Positions 17,479 to 27,413 are shown, counted from the stretch's first letter. The stretch: DNA of 64,000 nt from Granulosicoccus sp964390335 (GCA_964390335.1 CAYMHU010000019.1:5112-69111); one strand, 5' to 3'. The notes: generated by a model not told the origin, from the sequence alone. Translations and numbers: made by a program.

Positions 17479-18240
17479 ATGCCACTGAAATTTTTAAGCG
17501 TTTTCGTACTGGGTGCCAGTGGAATGTGTATTAGCGCGCTGGGCGTTAGCACAACAACTTTATTGTACTCGCCAAACGCTAACGCCGGCATTTACAAGTG
17601 CGAAGACGGCAATGGAGGCATTACTTATAGCCAAATGCCGTGCCCTGCTACAGAAAAAACCGCCGATATCATAACCACGAAGAGCAGTAAAAGCAGCAAC
17701 GCTGATTGCCGCTTAGCCAACAGCTTTGCCAAGAAGGTTGCCATGGATATGCGTTCTGGGATGACTTCGGGAGACATGTTTGCGCAATACGGTGGTATCG
17801 ACTCTATTCCCACTAGCGCCATTGGCATCATCAATTATGTGTATACACATCGCCAAAACCTCAACATCACGACATCGCGCATAACAGCCTTGTCAGCCGC
17901 ACGCTGTTCTGCAGACTCTTATGGCCCGGTCGCATGCGAAAACTTCCCGTTCGACTTTATTGATTCGCAAGGCGGCTGCGACGTAGCAAAAAAAGGCGGA
18001 CTAAAAATGGAGAATACGCCGGCCAGTGCCAGTGTTGCTCCGCAGAGCCTTCCTGTAAACCCACAAGCAACAGCAATACAAAAAGCCAGCACGGCCGAAC
18101 AAAAACTGGCTTGTCAAAAGAGCGTTCAGGATCAAATGGCAGCGCTGTTTGAAAAAATGCGTACTGCTCAATCAGCGAGTTCGCAAGATGGGTTGACTGC
18201 GCGAAAACAAGAACTTCAAGATCGGCTCGCGGGCTGTTAA
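17479..18240 (+). CDS. DUF4124 domain periplasmic protein
   Basis: 253 residues from the ATG at 17479; a TTG six bases earlier is in frame but less likely. It has a signal sequence up to about residue 35 (ending NANA), then the DUF4124 motif GIYKCEDGNGGITYSQMPCP with its paired cysteines. A middle region has further cysteines and a helical, Gln/Lys-rich C-terminus. DUF4124 proteins are small periplasmic domains of unknown function, common in Gammaproteobacteria. It converges with the RND permease gene with almost no spacer. Confidence 0.8.
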   Translation: MPLKFLSVFVLGASGMCISALGVSTTTLLYSPNANAGIYKCEDGNGGITYSQMPCPATEKTADIITTKSSKSSNADCRLANSFAKKVAMDMRSGMTSGDMFAQYGGIDSIPTSAIGIINYVYTHRQNLNITTSRITALSAARCSADSYGPVACENFPFDFIDSQGGCDVAKKGGLKMENTPASASVAPQSLPVNPQATAIQKASTAEQKLACQKSVQDQMAALFEKMRTAQSASSQDGLTARKQELQDRLAGC

Positions 18241-18245
18241 TGGAC

Positions 18246-21200
18246 CTATTTTGTCGCGCTAGCCGCAGCGTAGTTGTCTTTGACGCCAAACAATCGCTTA
18301 ATATCCTCAAGCACCAAATAGTTCACCGGTATGAGTACCAGCGTGACCACGGTTGCAAACAAAATTCCGAACCCTAACGACACGGCCATTGGAATCAGGA
18401 ACTGTGCCTGTGTACTGGTTTCAAAGATCAGCGGTGTTAATCCAAAAAAGGTGGTTAACGAGGTTAAAATAACCGCGCGGAATCGTGCTACGCCTGCTTT
18501 ACGGACGGCGGAAAACAAATCAACACCTTCGCGTCGGCGGCGATTAACATAGTCTACTAACACCAACGAATCGTTTACAACCACCCCACACAAGGCAAGC
18601 ATGCCCATGTAACTCATGATGCTCAAGGTCATCCCCATAATCATGTGGCCCAAGATGCCGCCAACAACACCAAATGGAATAACACACATCACCATTAACG
18701 GCTGCACGTAACTTCTAAACGGAATGGCCAACAGGGTATAAATTATCAGTAATACGAACACGAGCCCAGTCTGTAAACTGCCAAAAGAATCGCGCTGTTC
18801 TCGAGCTTCGCCCTCAAGTGATACACGAATATCGGGATAGTCTGCTGACAGTGTTTTCGTAAAGGCTTCAAGATCTCGCTTTATTGCTTCTATATCGGTG
18901 GTTTCTTTATCAATATCGGCTTCAACATTAACCGTACGACGCCTATCTATTCGCGTTATCGATGCGAAACCACGCCCCATGCGCACATCAGCCACACTGG
19001 ACAGCGGCAATTCCTCCCCATTGGATAGTCGAATTGGCAAACGTTGCAGATTCTCTACTGAGCGCCGCTCTTCTGCGGGGTATCGCACAATCACTTTTAC
19101 ATCATCGCGATTGCGTTGAATGCTTTGCACTTCTGTGCCGAGAAAAGCTGGTCGTACCTGACTGGCAAGGCCCGCCATGGTTAAACCCAGCTGCTGAGCT
19201 TCCGGCAAAATGCTTAACTGAATTTCCTGCTTACCGCCTTCAAAACTATCAGTGATATCCGATATGCCTGGATAATTTCTTAATTGATTTTTATATAGTG
19301 CGGCCACTTCCTGCAGTTCATTAAAGTCGAAGCCCGAGATTTGAATATCCACTGGGCTACCCCCGCGACCAATTTCAGCACGGTAGGAGATATTTTTCGC
19401 ACCGGGTATCGATCCGATTTGTCTACGCAGTTCACCCACAAGCTCTCTTGTGCTCACTTCCATTGTGCGGTGCTCAGGTGGGGTTACTTCGAACAACACT
19501 CTACCCACATGGGAACCGCGCGCACCACGCCCAGCACTACCGGCCGTTGACATTATGCTTTCGATTACACTCTCGTTTGTATCTGGATCGATATACTTAT
19601 CTTGTAATGCCTGTACCTGATTTGTTATGCGTTCGATATGCCCTTGTGTAATGTGGAATGGCGTTCCATCAGTCATTTCAACACGAACCTGCGCAGTCTC
19701 ACTTTGCACTCGAGGAAAAAAGATAAACCGCACATGGCCGGCCGACACCAAACTAAACACGATAATCGCACCACCAACAAACGCTGATAACACCATGTAT
19801 CGGTTGCGTAAACAAAACGCCAGTGCCGGTTGATACAAGGTATGCACAAACCATTCAAAACCGTCGGCAATTTTGTGCTGTATGCGAGCGAAGATATTGG
19901 GTTTGGTTTTCTTATGAAAATTCAGGTGACTCATGTGGGATGGCAGTACAAACTTCGATTCCACAATCGAGAACAACAGTACCGGAATAACGATATACGG
20001 AATTTGCGCGAAGATTTGCCCACGCACGCCCTCAATCAACATCAACGGAATAAATGCCGCAACGGTGGTTAGCACGCCAAAGGTTACTGGCACCGCTATT
20101 TCATGCGTTCCATCAATCGCGGCTTGCACGCGATCCGGGTTTTTGCGCATATGCGTATAAATGTTTTCACCGGTCACGATGGCATCATCCACAACAATAC
20201 CCAACACGAGTATGAATGCAAACAGACTCAGTAAATTGATACTGACGCCAATGTGTGGCATTAACGCAATACCACCTAATATAGAAACAGGAATGCCTAT
20301 GAATACCCAGGCCGCAACCCAGAATCTCAAAAACAGCGTCAGCAGCAACATAACCAACAAGCCACCTTGCACCGCGCTTTTTAACAAGGTATTCAAACGC
20401 GCTTTAACAGTGCGAGAACTGTCCCGCCAGTAACCAAGGGTCACACCATAAGGCATGGTTTCCGACGCTTCAGCGATATACCCTTTAACTTCATCGGCAA
20501 CCGTGATAGCACTTTGTAATCCGGTTCTGAACACGTCGACTTCAATGGCAAGCTGCCCGTTATAGCGTTGTTCCAGCGCTTGCTCAGAAAAACCATCATT
20601 AATGTTGGCTAAATCGCCCACGGTTAAACGTGTACCGTCGGGGCGAGTCTTGACAATAACGCTGCTAAAATCTTCCGCGCCATACGCTTGGCCTTTGGTT
20701 CGAAGCAACACTTCGCCACCGGCGGTTTGAATGGAACCTGCCGCCAAATCCAATGAACTGTTGTTTATGGCCTGCGCAACTTCAGATAAAGTGATGCCAT
20801 ACCGACTTAATGCAGCTTCAGATACTTCAATTGCCAATTCATAATCACGCGCACCAGATACCGCCACCGACGATACATTAGGTAATGCTTCTAGATCATC
20901 ACGTACACGCGATGCCAACGTACGTAATTCTTTTTCGGGCAGGTCGCCAGCAACAATCACACTGATTACTTCGCGATTGCGCGAAGGTATATACACCGAC
21001 GGCGACTCCACATCATCAGGAAAATCGCTGATTTGATCGACTTGCTGTTTTATTTCATCAAGCAGCTTTTGTCCATCATAGCCTTTAATCATTTCAACAT
21101 TGACGCTGCCAGAACCTTCATTGGCAACAGAAGTAATACGCTTTATTCCCTGTAGCTCTTGTATGGCCTCTTCAATCTTTATAGTGACGCCTTCTTCCAC

Positions 21201-21380
21201 TTCTGCGGGCGATGCACCGCGAAAAGCTGCTCGAATGCTGACGCGTTCAAGTTCAAAGCTTGGGAAAACTTCCAGAGGCAGCCGTCCGGCAAGTGTGGTC
21301 AGACCCCACACAATAATGAAGACCATTAGCAAATTGGCGGCGACTGAATTTCTGGCGAACCAGCTGATTAATCCGTGCAT
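18246..21380 (-). CDS. RND efflux transporter permease (AcrB/HAE1 superfamily)
   Basis: 1044 residues, full length for the family. First helix WFARNSVAANLLMVFIIVWG; the central proton relay GIVVDDAIVTGENIY has the paired Asp of helix 4; SIMSYMGMLALCGVVVNDSLVLVDYVNRRRREG is the matching helix 10 region. Two large periplasmic loops and twelve predicted helices fit an inner-membrane proton-driven pump. It follows the adaptor gene on the same strand with a 44-base gap, so they form an operon. No outer-membrane channel gene is in the window. Substrate cannot be predicted. Confidence 0.94.
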   Translation of the reverse strand: MHGLISWFARNSVAANLLMVFIIVWGLTTLAGRLPLEVFPSFELERVSIRAAFRGASPAEVEEGVTIKIEEAIQELQGIKRITSVANEGSGSVNVEMIKGYDGQKLLDEIKQQVDQISDFPDDVESPSVYIPSRNREVISVIVAGDLPEKELRTLASRVRDDLEALPNVSSVAVSGARDYELAIEVSEAALSRYGITLSEVAQAINNSSLDLAAGSIQTAGGEVLLRTKGQAYGAEDFSSVIVKTRPDGTRLTVGDLANINDGFSEQALEQRYNGQLAIEVDVFRTGLQSAITVADEVKGYIAEASETMPYGVTLGYWRDSSRTVKARLNTLLKSAVQGGLLVMLLLTLFLRFWVAAWVFIGIPVSILGGIALMPHIGVSINLLSLFAFILVLGIVVDDAIVTGENIYTHMRKNPDRVQAAIDGTHEIAVPVTFGVLTTVAAFIPLMLIEGVRGQIFAQIPYIVIPVLLFSIVESKFVLPSHMSHLNFHKKTKPNIFARIQHKIADGFEWFVHTLYQPALAFCLRNRYMVLSAFVGGAIIVFSLVSAGHVRFIFFPRVQSETAQVRVEMTDGTPFHITQGHIERITNQVQALQDKYIDPDTNESVIESIMSTAGSAGRGARGSHVGRVLFEVTPPEHRTMEVSTRELVGELRRQIGSIPGAKNISYRAEIGRGGSPVDIQISGFDFNELQEVAALYKNQLRNYPGISDITDSFEGGKQEIQLSILPEAQQLGLTMAGLASQVRPAFLGTEVQSIQRNRDDVKVIVRYPAEERRSVENLQRLPIRLSNGEELPLSSVADVRMGRGFASITRIDRRRTVNVEADIDKETTDIEAIKRDLEAFTKTLSADYPDIRVSLEGEAREQRDSFGSLQTGLVFVLLIIYTLLAIPFRSYVQPLMVMCVIPFGVVGGILGHMIMGMTLSIMSYMGMLALCGVVVNDSLVLVDYVNRRRREGVDLFSAVRKAGVARFRAVILTSLTTFFGLTPLIFETSTQAQFLIPMAVSLGFGILFATVVTLVLIPVNYLVLEDIKRLFGVKDNYAAASATK

Positions 21381-21424
21381 GCTTATATCCTCAATAACGG
21401 CTGCGTTATTTGCGTGATATGAAT

Positions 21425-22933
21425 TTACGAGTTCGCGTTGGCCGGTTGATTTTGTCCTTGTGGTCGGCGACGTTCACCTTGCTGACCACCATCTTGTCTT
21501 CCTTGCCAGTTACCGTTACCGCGTTGCTGACCGGCAGCCGGTCTTTGACCATCTGGTCGTCGTTGTCCGGCCGGACGACCCTCATCAGCTTGTCCACGTC
21601 CCTCGCCACGCGCTTGTCCATCACCACGTTGTCCACCTTGACCACCACGTTGACCGCCGCCTGCCGGGCGTCCTTCACCAGCTGGCCTACCGGCAGTGCC
21701 AGGCTGACCCTCGGCGCCGGGACGACCTGCGCCTCGTCGTCTTGGTGGTGGTTCAACACCGTCTACGGTGGCTCTGACGGGCGTGCCATTAGTCACTGTG
21801 CTCATGGCAGTGGTCACCAACACGGCACCGGTTAATCCATCATCTTTAATAGCCGCTGTCTCATCATCAGCCCAAGCGATATTCACTTCGCGTCGTTCCA
21901 GTTGGCTTTGACCATTAACTAGCAGCACTTCCCGGTCCTCACGCACAGCGGCACGCGGAACAACAAATACATCATCCAATACACGGCCAGCTATTTTTGC
22001 ATTAACAAACTGCCCTATACGTAACTGCGGTTTATCCTGCGCAAACGGTTCATCTATTCTGGCAATGATGTTTAATTGCTGGGTGCTTGCATCAACACCT
22101 TCTGCGCGAATCACTTTGCCGTTCCACACATGCGGTACACCACCTACGTTGGCATTGAGTTCTATTGACGGTAATTCTGCGTTTGATCCAGAGCCAGGTG
22201 TTGGTATATCAAGATACGTTAACTGCTTACTGCTTAATGGCAGTTTTACATCTACCGATGCCGTTGTATACAGCTGGCCAATGCGCGAACCACGGCTCAC
22301 GAATTGGCCCAGATCAACATTTTTTTCTAACACCCTGCCATCGAACGGTGCAATAAACCGGGTGCGTTCCAGATCAAGTTTTGCGCGTTCCACTTGGGCT
22401 CGAGCCGCATCCCGATTCGCCCGCGCAGCGGCAACCTGTGGTTGTCTTAAATTAAATGCATTGGCTTTGCGACCCAAACTTTGCCATTCGGCTTTGGCCA
22501 ATTCAGCACGAGCAGCTTCCTCCTGCAACTGAGCCGACGCTTGCGCTAACGACGCCTGTGCCTGAGTTAATGCAATGGTGTAATCACGTTCATCTAACTG
22601 CAGCAGTACATCGCCTTTGTTGAACTCACCGCCCACAACAAACACATCTGAAATTGCCGTAATGCTGCCATTAACTTCTGATACCAGTGTGGTGAGTTGT
22701 GTTGGTTGCACCGTGCCCTGACTGCGCAACATGACCGGGTATTGGCTTTTGGATAGCGTTATGGCCTCGACGGCCTGCACTGTTGGAAACGAGGGTCGGG
22801 TTCTAGGCTCCGGGCGGTTGTCGAAGACTTTTTTGGCGGCGAACACACAGCCAACAAGTATCAGTACCGGGATAAGAACCTTTAAAAATAAATTCATCCA
22901 ACTATCCAATGTTTGTGGCAGTTTTATGAGCAA
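21425..22933 (-). CDS. RND periplasmic adaptor with long Gly/Arg/Gln/Pro-rich tail
   Basis: 502 residues. Residues about 1-390 are a normal HlyD/AcrA-type adaptor: N-terminal anchor helix (VLIPVLILVGCVFAAKKVF), lipoyl half-motif (GTVQPTQLTTLVSEVNGSI and FNKGDVLLQLDERDY), alpha hairpin, then GRVLEKNVDLGQFVSRGSRIG and beta-barrel. From about residue 393 the protein becomes an unstructured tail of about 110 residues rich in Gly, Arg, Gln and Pro (PPPRRRGAGRPGAEG, GGQRGGQGGQRGDGQ), absent from typical adaptors. The tail lies on the periplasmic side if the topology is normal. Operon partner of the RND permease. Confidence 0.92.
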   Translation of the reverse strand: MLIKLPQTLDSWMNLFLKVLIPVLILVGCVFAAKKVFDNRPEPRTRPSFPTVQAVEAITLSKSQYPVMLRSQGTVQPTQLTTLVSEVNGSITAISDVFVVGGEFNKGDVLLQLDERDYTIALTQAQASLAQASAQLQEEAARAELAKAEWQSLGRKANAFNLRQPQVAAARANRDAARAQVERAKLDLERTRFIAPFDGRVLEKNVDLGQFVSRGSRIGQLYTTASVDVKLPLSSKQLTYLDIPTPGSGSNAELPSIELNANVGGVPHVWNGKVIRAEGVDASTQQLNIIARIDEPFAQDKPQLRIGQFVNAKIAGRVLDDVFVVPRAAVREDREVLLVNGQSQLERREVNIAWADDETAAIKDDGLTGAVLVTTAMSTVTNGTPVRATVDGVEPPPRRRGAGRPGAEGQPGTAGRPAGEGRPAGGGQRGGQGGQRGDGQARGEGRGQADEGRPAGQRRPDGQRPAAGQQRGNGNWQGRQDGGQQGERRRPQGQNQPANANS

Positions 22934-22980
22934 ACCGCCGCTTTGCGTTATTATACGAGCCTAATCTGAGACCAGTTTCC

Positions 22981-25191
22981 ATGCCCGAACTCGCCAAACC
23001 CACTTCCAGGCCGCTATTTGATTATCCACCTTACTGGGCGGAATGCTACGGTCGATCGCCATTTTTGCCGATGAGTCGCACCGAAATGGACGATTTAGGC
23101 TGGGATAGCTGCGACATTATCCTAGTAACAGGCGATGCTTATGTGGATAGCCCAAGCTTCGGTATGGCCATTGTGGGCCGTTTGCTTGAATCCCACGGTT
23201 TTCGTGTTGGCATCATTTCCCAGCCGGATTGGCACAGTGCAGACGCTTTCACAGCCCTAGGCAAGCCCAATCTGTTTTTCGGTGTCACTGCCGGCAACAT
23301 GGATTCCATGATTAACCGCTACACAGCCGATCGCAAAATTCGGTCCGATGATGCCTATTCTCCGGACAATGTTGGCGGAAAAAGGCCGGATCGCAGCTCT
23401 ATTGTGTATTCTCAGCGCTGCCGAGAAGCCTTTCATGACACACCTATCATTATAGGAGGTATTGAAGCCTCACTTAGGCGAATAGCACATTACGACTATT
23501 GGCAAGACAGCGTGCGACGCTCCATCCTGGCTGACGCTCAGGCTGATTTGTTAGTTTATGGCAATGGAGAGCGTGCCATTGTGGACATTGCTCATGGCCT
23601 CGCAAGCGGTAGAACGTGTTCAGAACTGCACAATATTCGCGGTACCGCTTATCTAACCAATGATTTACCAAGCGACTGGACCATCATTGACTCATCTAAC
23701 GTAGACAAACCCGGCCGAGTGGAAAAATACACCAATCCGTATGAAGTTATACCCGAAGACGAAGCGGCCAGTTGCAATACCTCAACCAACAATACCGGCG
23801 ACAAAACCAATTCAGCAAATAACACATCGGTCGTGAAATTCATGAGCCGTGAGGAGCGGCAAGCCATTCGCCGAGGTGAGCGCGATCGAACCGTTATCCG
23901 ACTGCCATCGTTCGACGTCGTCAAAAATAATAAAGTATTGTATGCGCATGCGAACCGCGTGCTGCATCTTGAAACAAACCCGGGCAATGCGCGCGCGCTG
24001 GTTCAAAATCAAGGTAATGGTCAGAAGCTCTGGATAAACCCGCCACCCATTCCGCTGAGCACAGAAGAAATGGATTATGTGTTCGATCAGCCTTTTGCCC
24101 GAGTGCCACACCCGGCATACGGTGATGCACGCATCCCGGCGTATGAAATGATTCGCTTCTCTGTGAATATTATGCGCGGGTGTTTTGGTGGCTGTACATT
24201 TTGCTCTATCACCGAACACGAGGGCAGAGTCATTCAAAACCGTTCTGAGGATTCAATTATTAAAGAAATTGAATCCATGCGAGACACCGTACCCGGTTTT
24301 ACGGGCGTTATTTCTGATCTTGGTGGCCCTACCGCTAATATGTATCGCATTGCGTGCAAATCAAAAGAAATTGAATCTAATTGCCGATTGCCATCATGCG
24401 TGTATCCGGATGTGTGTAGCAACCTAAACACCGATCACTCGTCATTAATTAAATTGTACAGACGCGCACGTGAACTGCCCGGGGTTAAGAAAGTATTGAT
24501 CGCATCCGGCCTTCGGTATGATCTTGCCGTTAAATCGCCTGAGTATGTAGAAGAACTTGTTACACATCACGTAGGCGGGTATTTAAAAATCGCACCCGAA
24601 CATACCGAACGCGCACCACTGGATAAAATGATGAAACCGGGCATCGGTGCTTATGATGAATTTAAAGCGCTGTTTGAAAAGTTCAGTAAGAAGGCGGGCA
24701 AAGAACAATACTTAATCCCGTATTTTATTGCGGCCCACCCCGGCACCACAGACACAGACATGATGAATCTTGCCCTATGGCTGAAGAAAAACGGCTTCCG
24801 CGCCGACCAGGTGCAGAACTTCTACCCTTCCCCGATGGCCACTGCAACCACCATGTATTACACGGGCAAAAACCCGCTGAAACGCATCAAAAAAGACAGT
24901 GAAACAGTGGATGTGGCTAAGACGCCGGAACAACGAGCACTGCATAAAGCATTTTTACGCTATCACGACGCTAACAATTGGCCGCTACTGCGCGACGCTT
25001 TGCGCAATCTTGGCAGAACCGATCTTATTGGCAATGGTCCGCAACACTTAATACCCAGCTATCAACCGAAAACCGACGGCAGTTACAGCAGTGCGCGACG
25101 CAAGAACAGCACACCAGCTAAAAAACGTCAGCCCCGCAAAGGCGACATCTTGTCGCAACATACCGGCTTGCCACCAAGAAAAACCCAATAA
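22981..25191 (+). CDS. ygiQ: YgiQ family radical SAM protein (UPF0313)
   Basis: 736 residues. The N-terminal domain begins near PFLPMSRTEMDDLGWDSCDIILVTGDAYVDSPSFG, a family signature. The radical SAM cluster motif is RGCFGGCTFC (about residue 399-408). The C-terminus is basic with Pro and Lys (PAKKRQPRKGD). An Asn/Thr-rich insertion (about residues 263-282) is less common. The enzyme binds a 4Fe-4S cluster and SAM; its substrate is not known. It stands alone, divergent from the RND operon with a 47-base spacer. Confidence 0.93.
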   Translation: MPELAKPTSRPLFDYPPYWAECYGRSPFLPMSRTEMDDLGWDSCDIILVTGDAYVDSPSFGMAIVGRLLESHGFRVGIISQPDWHSADAFTALGKPNLFFGVTAGNMDSMINRYTADRKIRSDDAYSPDNVGGKRPDRSSIVYSQRCREAFHDTPIIIGGIEASLRRIAHYDYWQDSVRRSILADAQADLLVYGNGERAIVDIAHGLASGRTCSELHNIRGTAYLTNDLPSDWTIIDSSNVDKPGRVEKYTNPYEVIPEDEAASCNTSTNNTGDKTNSANNTSVVKFMSREERQAIRRGERDRTVIRLPSFDVVKNNKVLYAHANRVLHLETNPGNARALVQNQGNGQKLWINPPPIPLSTEEMDYVFDQPFARVPHPAYGDARIPAYEMIRFSVNIMRGCFGGCTFCSITEHEGRVIQNRSEDSIIKEIESMRDTVPGFTGVISDLGGPTANMYRIACKSKEIESNCRLPSCVYPDVCSNLNTDHSSLIKLYRRARELPGVKKVLIASGLRYDLAVKSPEYVEELVTHHVGGYLKIAPEHTERAPLDKMMKPGIGAYDEFKALFEKFSKKAGKEQYLIPYFIAAHPGTTDTDMMNLALWLKKNGFRADQVQNFYPSPMATATTMYYTGKNPLKRIKKDSETVDVAKTPEQRALHKAFLRYHDANNWPLLRDALRNLGRTDLIGNGPQHLIPSYQPKTDGSYSSARRKNSTPAKKRQPRKGDILSQHTGLPPRKTQ

Positions 25192-25208
25192 CACCTTAAG
25201 AAAACTGT

Positions 25209-25236
25209 ATCGCCTGCCAGAATAACGGTAGGCGAT
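25209..25236. terminator. Stem-loop between convergent genes
   Basis: ATCGCCTGCC and GGTAGGCGAT pair over ten bases with an eight-base loop and one G-T pair. It lies between the ygiQ stop and the end of the opposite-strand DUF2059-like gene. No clear T-run follows on either strand, so it may be a weak or factor-dependent terminator. Confidence 0.45.
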
Positions 25237-25255
25237 CGCGTGAGACGTTGATAAT

Positions 25256-26179
25256 CTAAATTTCTACTTTCTCGGGCTCCACCGCTTCCAGCATATCTGC
25301 CAATCGTTGTCCTAATTCCTGACTCGCATTAAACAGCGCTGTTTGAATACTGAGGTTTACGGCATTAACAAACTTCTGCCCGGCCACACTGGCAAGCTCT
25401 CTCTCCAGAACCAATAACTCAGCATCTGAAAACGACTGGTACATATACAACAACAGCGCCTGCGATTGTTTACGGTACAGCGCGTATAAATCCGGTTTCT
25501 GCTGTTCGGCCATGGCTAACAACTGTTCGATGCTAAGTTGCCGCTCCGGTGGCAGCGCCTGCGACAAACTCACATTAAACGCTACTTGCATGCTGGTCAT
25601 CATATCCACTGCAGAAGTCGTTGTTTGCATGGTCTTATCCAATTGCCGGATGAGTTGCAGGCGTTGAGGATCGATACTGTCGATTTCCAGTGTTTGTTGA
25701 TACAGCACAAACTCACTGCCCGACGTTAATAGCGAATAATCCAGCTCCGCTTGTTTTATACGATGGCCTAACGGCGACTCATACCATCGAATCAATTGGT
25801 CTCGCTCATGCGCATTGAGTTGATGACGTAATTGCGATAACAACTGACGATTAAATTTATCTTCAGTAAACGATTGACCAAGCGCATCACGTAGCTCAAC
25901 GATATTGAGGGTTTCAAACAAGGTTGGCAACTGCCCTGCGTCCAAAATGGTTTCAAATGCCGCAATGGTACTGTTTGGAATCCGTCGAATTTGTTCGCTC
26001 ATGCCGGACAGTGCTGCAAGGTCTTGTTCGGTGTTACCGATTTGCACACTGGCAAAGCTACTTAAACTGATTAAAGTGGTCAATCCGAATACGAGGCACC
26101 GGATATAGCACTGAGCTTCTCTTGGTAGGCAGGCAGAAAACATACGTGAACCGTTAATCATTTGTCTTGGTGCTAACAA
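25256..26179 (-). CDS. DUF2059-like exported protein
   Basis: 307 residues. A hydrophobic segment around residues 25-45 (CYIRCLVFGLTTLISLSSFASV) looks like an export signal preceded by an unusually long polar N-terminus, so the true start may be a later Met or other codon. The mature part is all-helical and includes HERDQLIRWYESPLGHRIKQAE, the motif of DUF2059 proteins (WYxSPLG), and a second related stretch near PDLYALYRKQSQALLLYMYQSFSDAELL. Function unknown, probably periplasmic. It converges with ygiQ. Confidence 0.65.
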   Translation of the reverse strand: MLAPRQMINGSRMFSACLPREAQCYIRCLVFGLTTLISLSSFASVQIGNTEQDLAALSGMSEQIRRIPNSTIAAFETILDAGQLPTLFETLNIVELRDALGQSFTEDKFNRQLLSQLRHQLNAHERDQLIRWYESPLGHRIKQAELDYSLLTSGSEFVLYQQTLEIDSIDPQRLQLIRQLDKTMQTTTSAVDMMTSMQVAFNVSLSQALPPERQLSIEQLLAMAEQQKPDLYALYRKQSQALLLYMYQSFSDAELLVLERELASVAGQKFVNAVNLSIQTALFNASQELGQRLADMLEAVEPEKVEI

Positions 26180-26304
26180 GACTAACGGCGATTGGGATCA
26201 CTTAGCTAGGAAACACGCACAACACTGTGCGCCAAGCGCGTTTGGTTACACGGTGTTGTGGAACCGTTCACATTGAAATCGATATAACCTGGAAATCATT
26301 CGAA

Positions 26305-27081
26305 CTAGAACGCACTGTAGTACGCACCACCATCAATTAGCAAACTTTGGCCGGTGATGTATCCGGCGTGCGCACTGCATAAAAACGCGCACGCTGCACC
26401 AAACTCATCTGGTTCACCAAATCGTTTTGCTGGAATGGTTGCGGCACGATTCGCCGCTAAGGTTTCAACAGATTCACCGGTTTTCTTGGATGAAAATGTA
26501 AACCCGTTGCGCAGTCGATCGGTATTAAACGCACCCGGCAAAATATGATTGATGGTTACACCCGACCCGGCGACATCACGTGCAACACCTGCTAGAAACG
26601 CAGTAAGACCGGCTCGAGCACCGCTCGATAAATCAAGCCCGCTGATGGGCTTCTTGACAGACATGGACGTGATGTTAACGATACGACCAAATTCACGTTC
26701 AATCATGCCATCGACGCACGATTGTATCAGCTCAATAGGGGTAACCATATTTTGCTTGACTCCTTCCACCATCGCGTCCCTGTCAAGGTTGCGAAAATCG
26801 CTGAACGGAGGTCCACCATTGTTGTTAACTAAAATATCAGGGTTTGGACATGCGGCAAGCAAAGCTGCTTGACCCTCTTTCGTTCCAACATCTGCGAGTA
26901 CTGCGTTAACCTGACCACCGGCATCAGCAATGGATTTGCGTGTTGCTTCTACGTTTTTCGCATCGCGACCGTTAATAGTAACAACAACCCCGGCAGCGGC
27001 CAGAGCTTCTGCACATGCTCGTCCAAGTCCACGACTAGACGCACAGACGATTGCTGATTTACCTGCAATTCCTAAATCCAT
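26305..27081 (-). CDS. SDR family oxidoreductase lacking the canonical YxxxK
   Basis: 258 residues of a Rossmann-fold short-chain dehydrogenase. NAD(P)-binding motif CASSRGLGRACAEAL (about 13-27), NNNGGPP (86-92) and the catalytic Ser region NITSMS (136-141) are present. Where the active-site Tyr and Lys are expected the sequence reads LDLSSGARAGLTAF (about 149-162), so both catalytic residues appear replaced. The C-terminal ITGQSLLIDGGAYYSAF is normal. Similar FabG-like atypical SDRs are known; activity is uncertain. It probably forms its own transcript, downstream of a terminator that ends the preceding small gene. Confidence 0.85.
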   Translation of the reverse strand: MDLGIAGKSAIVCASSRGLGRACAEALAAAGVVVTINGRDAKNVEATRKSIADAGGQVNAVLADVGTKEGQAALLAACPNPDILVNNNGGPPFSDFRNLDRDAMVEGVKQNMVTPIELIQSCVDGMIEREFGRIVNITSMSVKKPISGLDLSSGARAGLTAFLAGVARDVAGSGVTINHILPGAFNTDRLRNGFTFSSKKTGESVETLAANRAATIPAKRFGEPDEFGAACAFLCSAHAGYITGQSLLIDGGAYYSAF

Positions 27082-27100
27082 GAAGCTTCAATACCGTATA

Positions 27101-27145
27101 AATAAAAAAACCCTTAGCCCCAACAAATTGCTTTGGGCTAAGGGC
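27101..27145 (-). terminator. Rho-independent terminator of the small secreted protein gene
   Basis: CCCTTAGCCC (27111-27120) pairs with GGGCTAAGGG (27135-27144) over ten bases. On the minus strand the stem is followed by a run of seven T (27104-27110 as A on the plus strand). It lies directly after the 27189-27413 gene and before the SDR start, so it separates these two minus-strand units. Confidence 0.85.
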
Positions 27146-27188
27146 ATGTACGTTGTAACGAGATTAAAAACGCGGGAGGCGTTCCTAA

Positions 27189-27413
27189 TTAGTTATGGAT
27201 AACCAGTCCCGGTACGTCTTGCTTTTCGAGCTTTTTCTTTTTCAACAGCGCCAGTCTTTCCTCTTCTGTAAGCTCTGATGCCATCAATGGCAATTTATCC
27301 GCGTCTGCATTAGCTTGTACCGCGCCATGCCCGTACTGGCAATTGCCTCCTGCCCATGCCGACCCAGCCAACAAGCTTGCCGATGCTGCCGCGATGATCA
27401 ATGCTGATTTCAT
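27189..27413 (-). CDS. Small secreted protein, 74 aa
   Basis: The start at 27413 is chosen because GAGG stands about seven bases upstream and the protein then begins with a clean signal peptide (MKSALIIAAASASLLAGSAWA). The mature part is about 53 residues, with NCQYGHG near its start and a charged helix ELTEEERLALLKKKKLEKQD. A single Cys and a His follow the cleavage site. No family name recognised. It is followed by a strong terminator and preceded by remains of a 5'-nucleotidase gene whose decay may have left it with a new upstream region. Confidence 0.72.
   Translation of the reverse strand: MKSALIIAAASASLLAGSAWAGGNCQYGHGAVQANADADKLPLMASELTEEERLALLKKKKLEKQDVPGLVIHN

Noticed and set aside
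21410..21835. Open frames on the plus strand opposite the adaptor's Gly/Arg-rich tail
   Set aside because: They are antisense shadows of a low-complexity coding stretch, with Val/Leu/Thr repeats and no ribosome site.
23649..24237. Long minus-strand frames opposite ygiQ
   Set aside because: They are shadows of the radical SAM gene, which has clear motifs in the plus frame.
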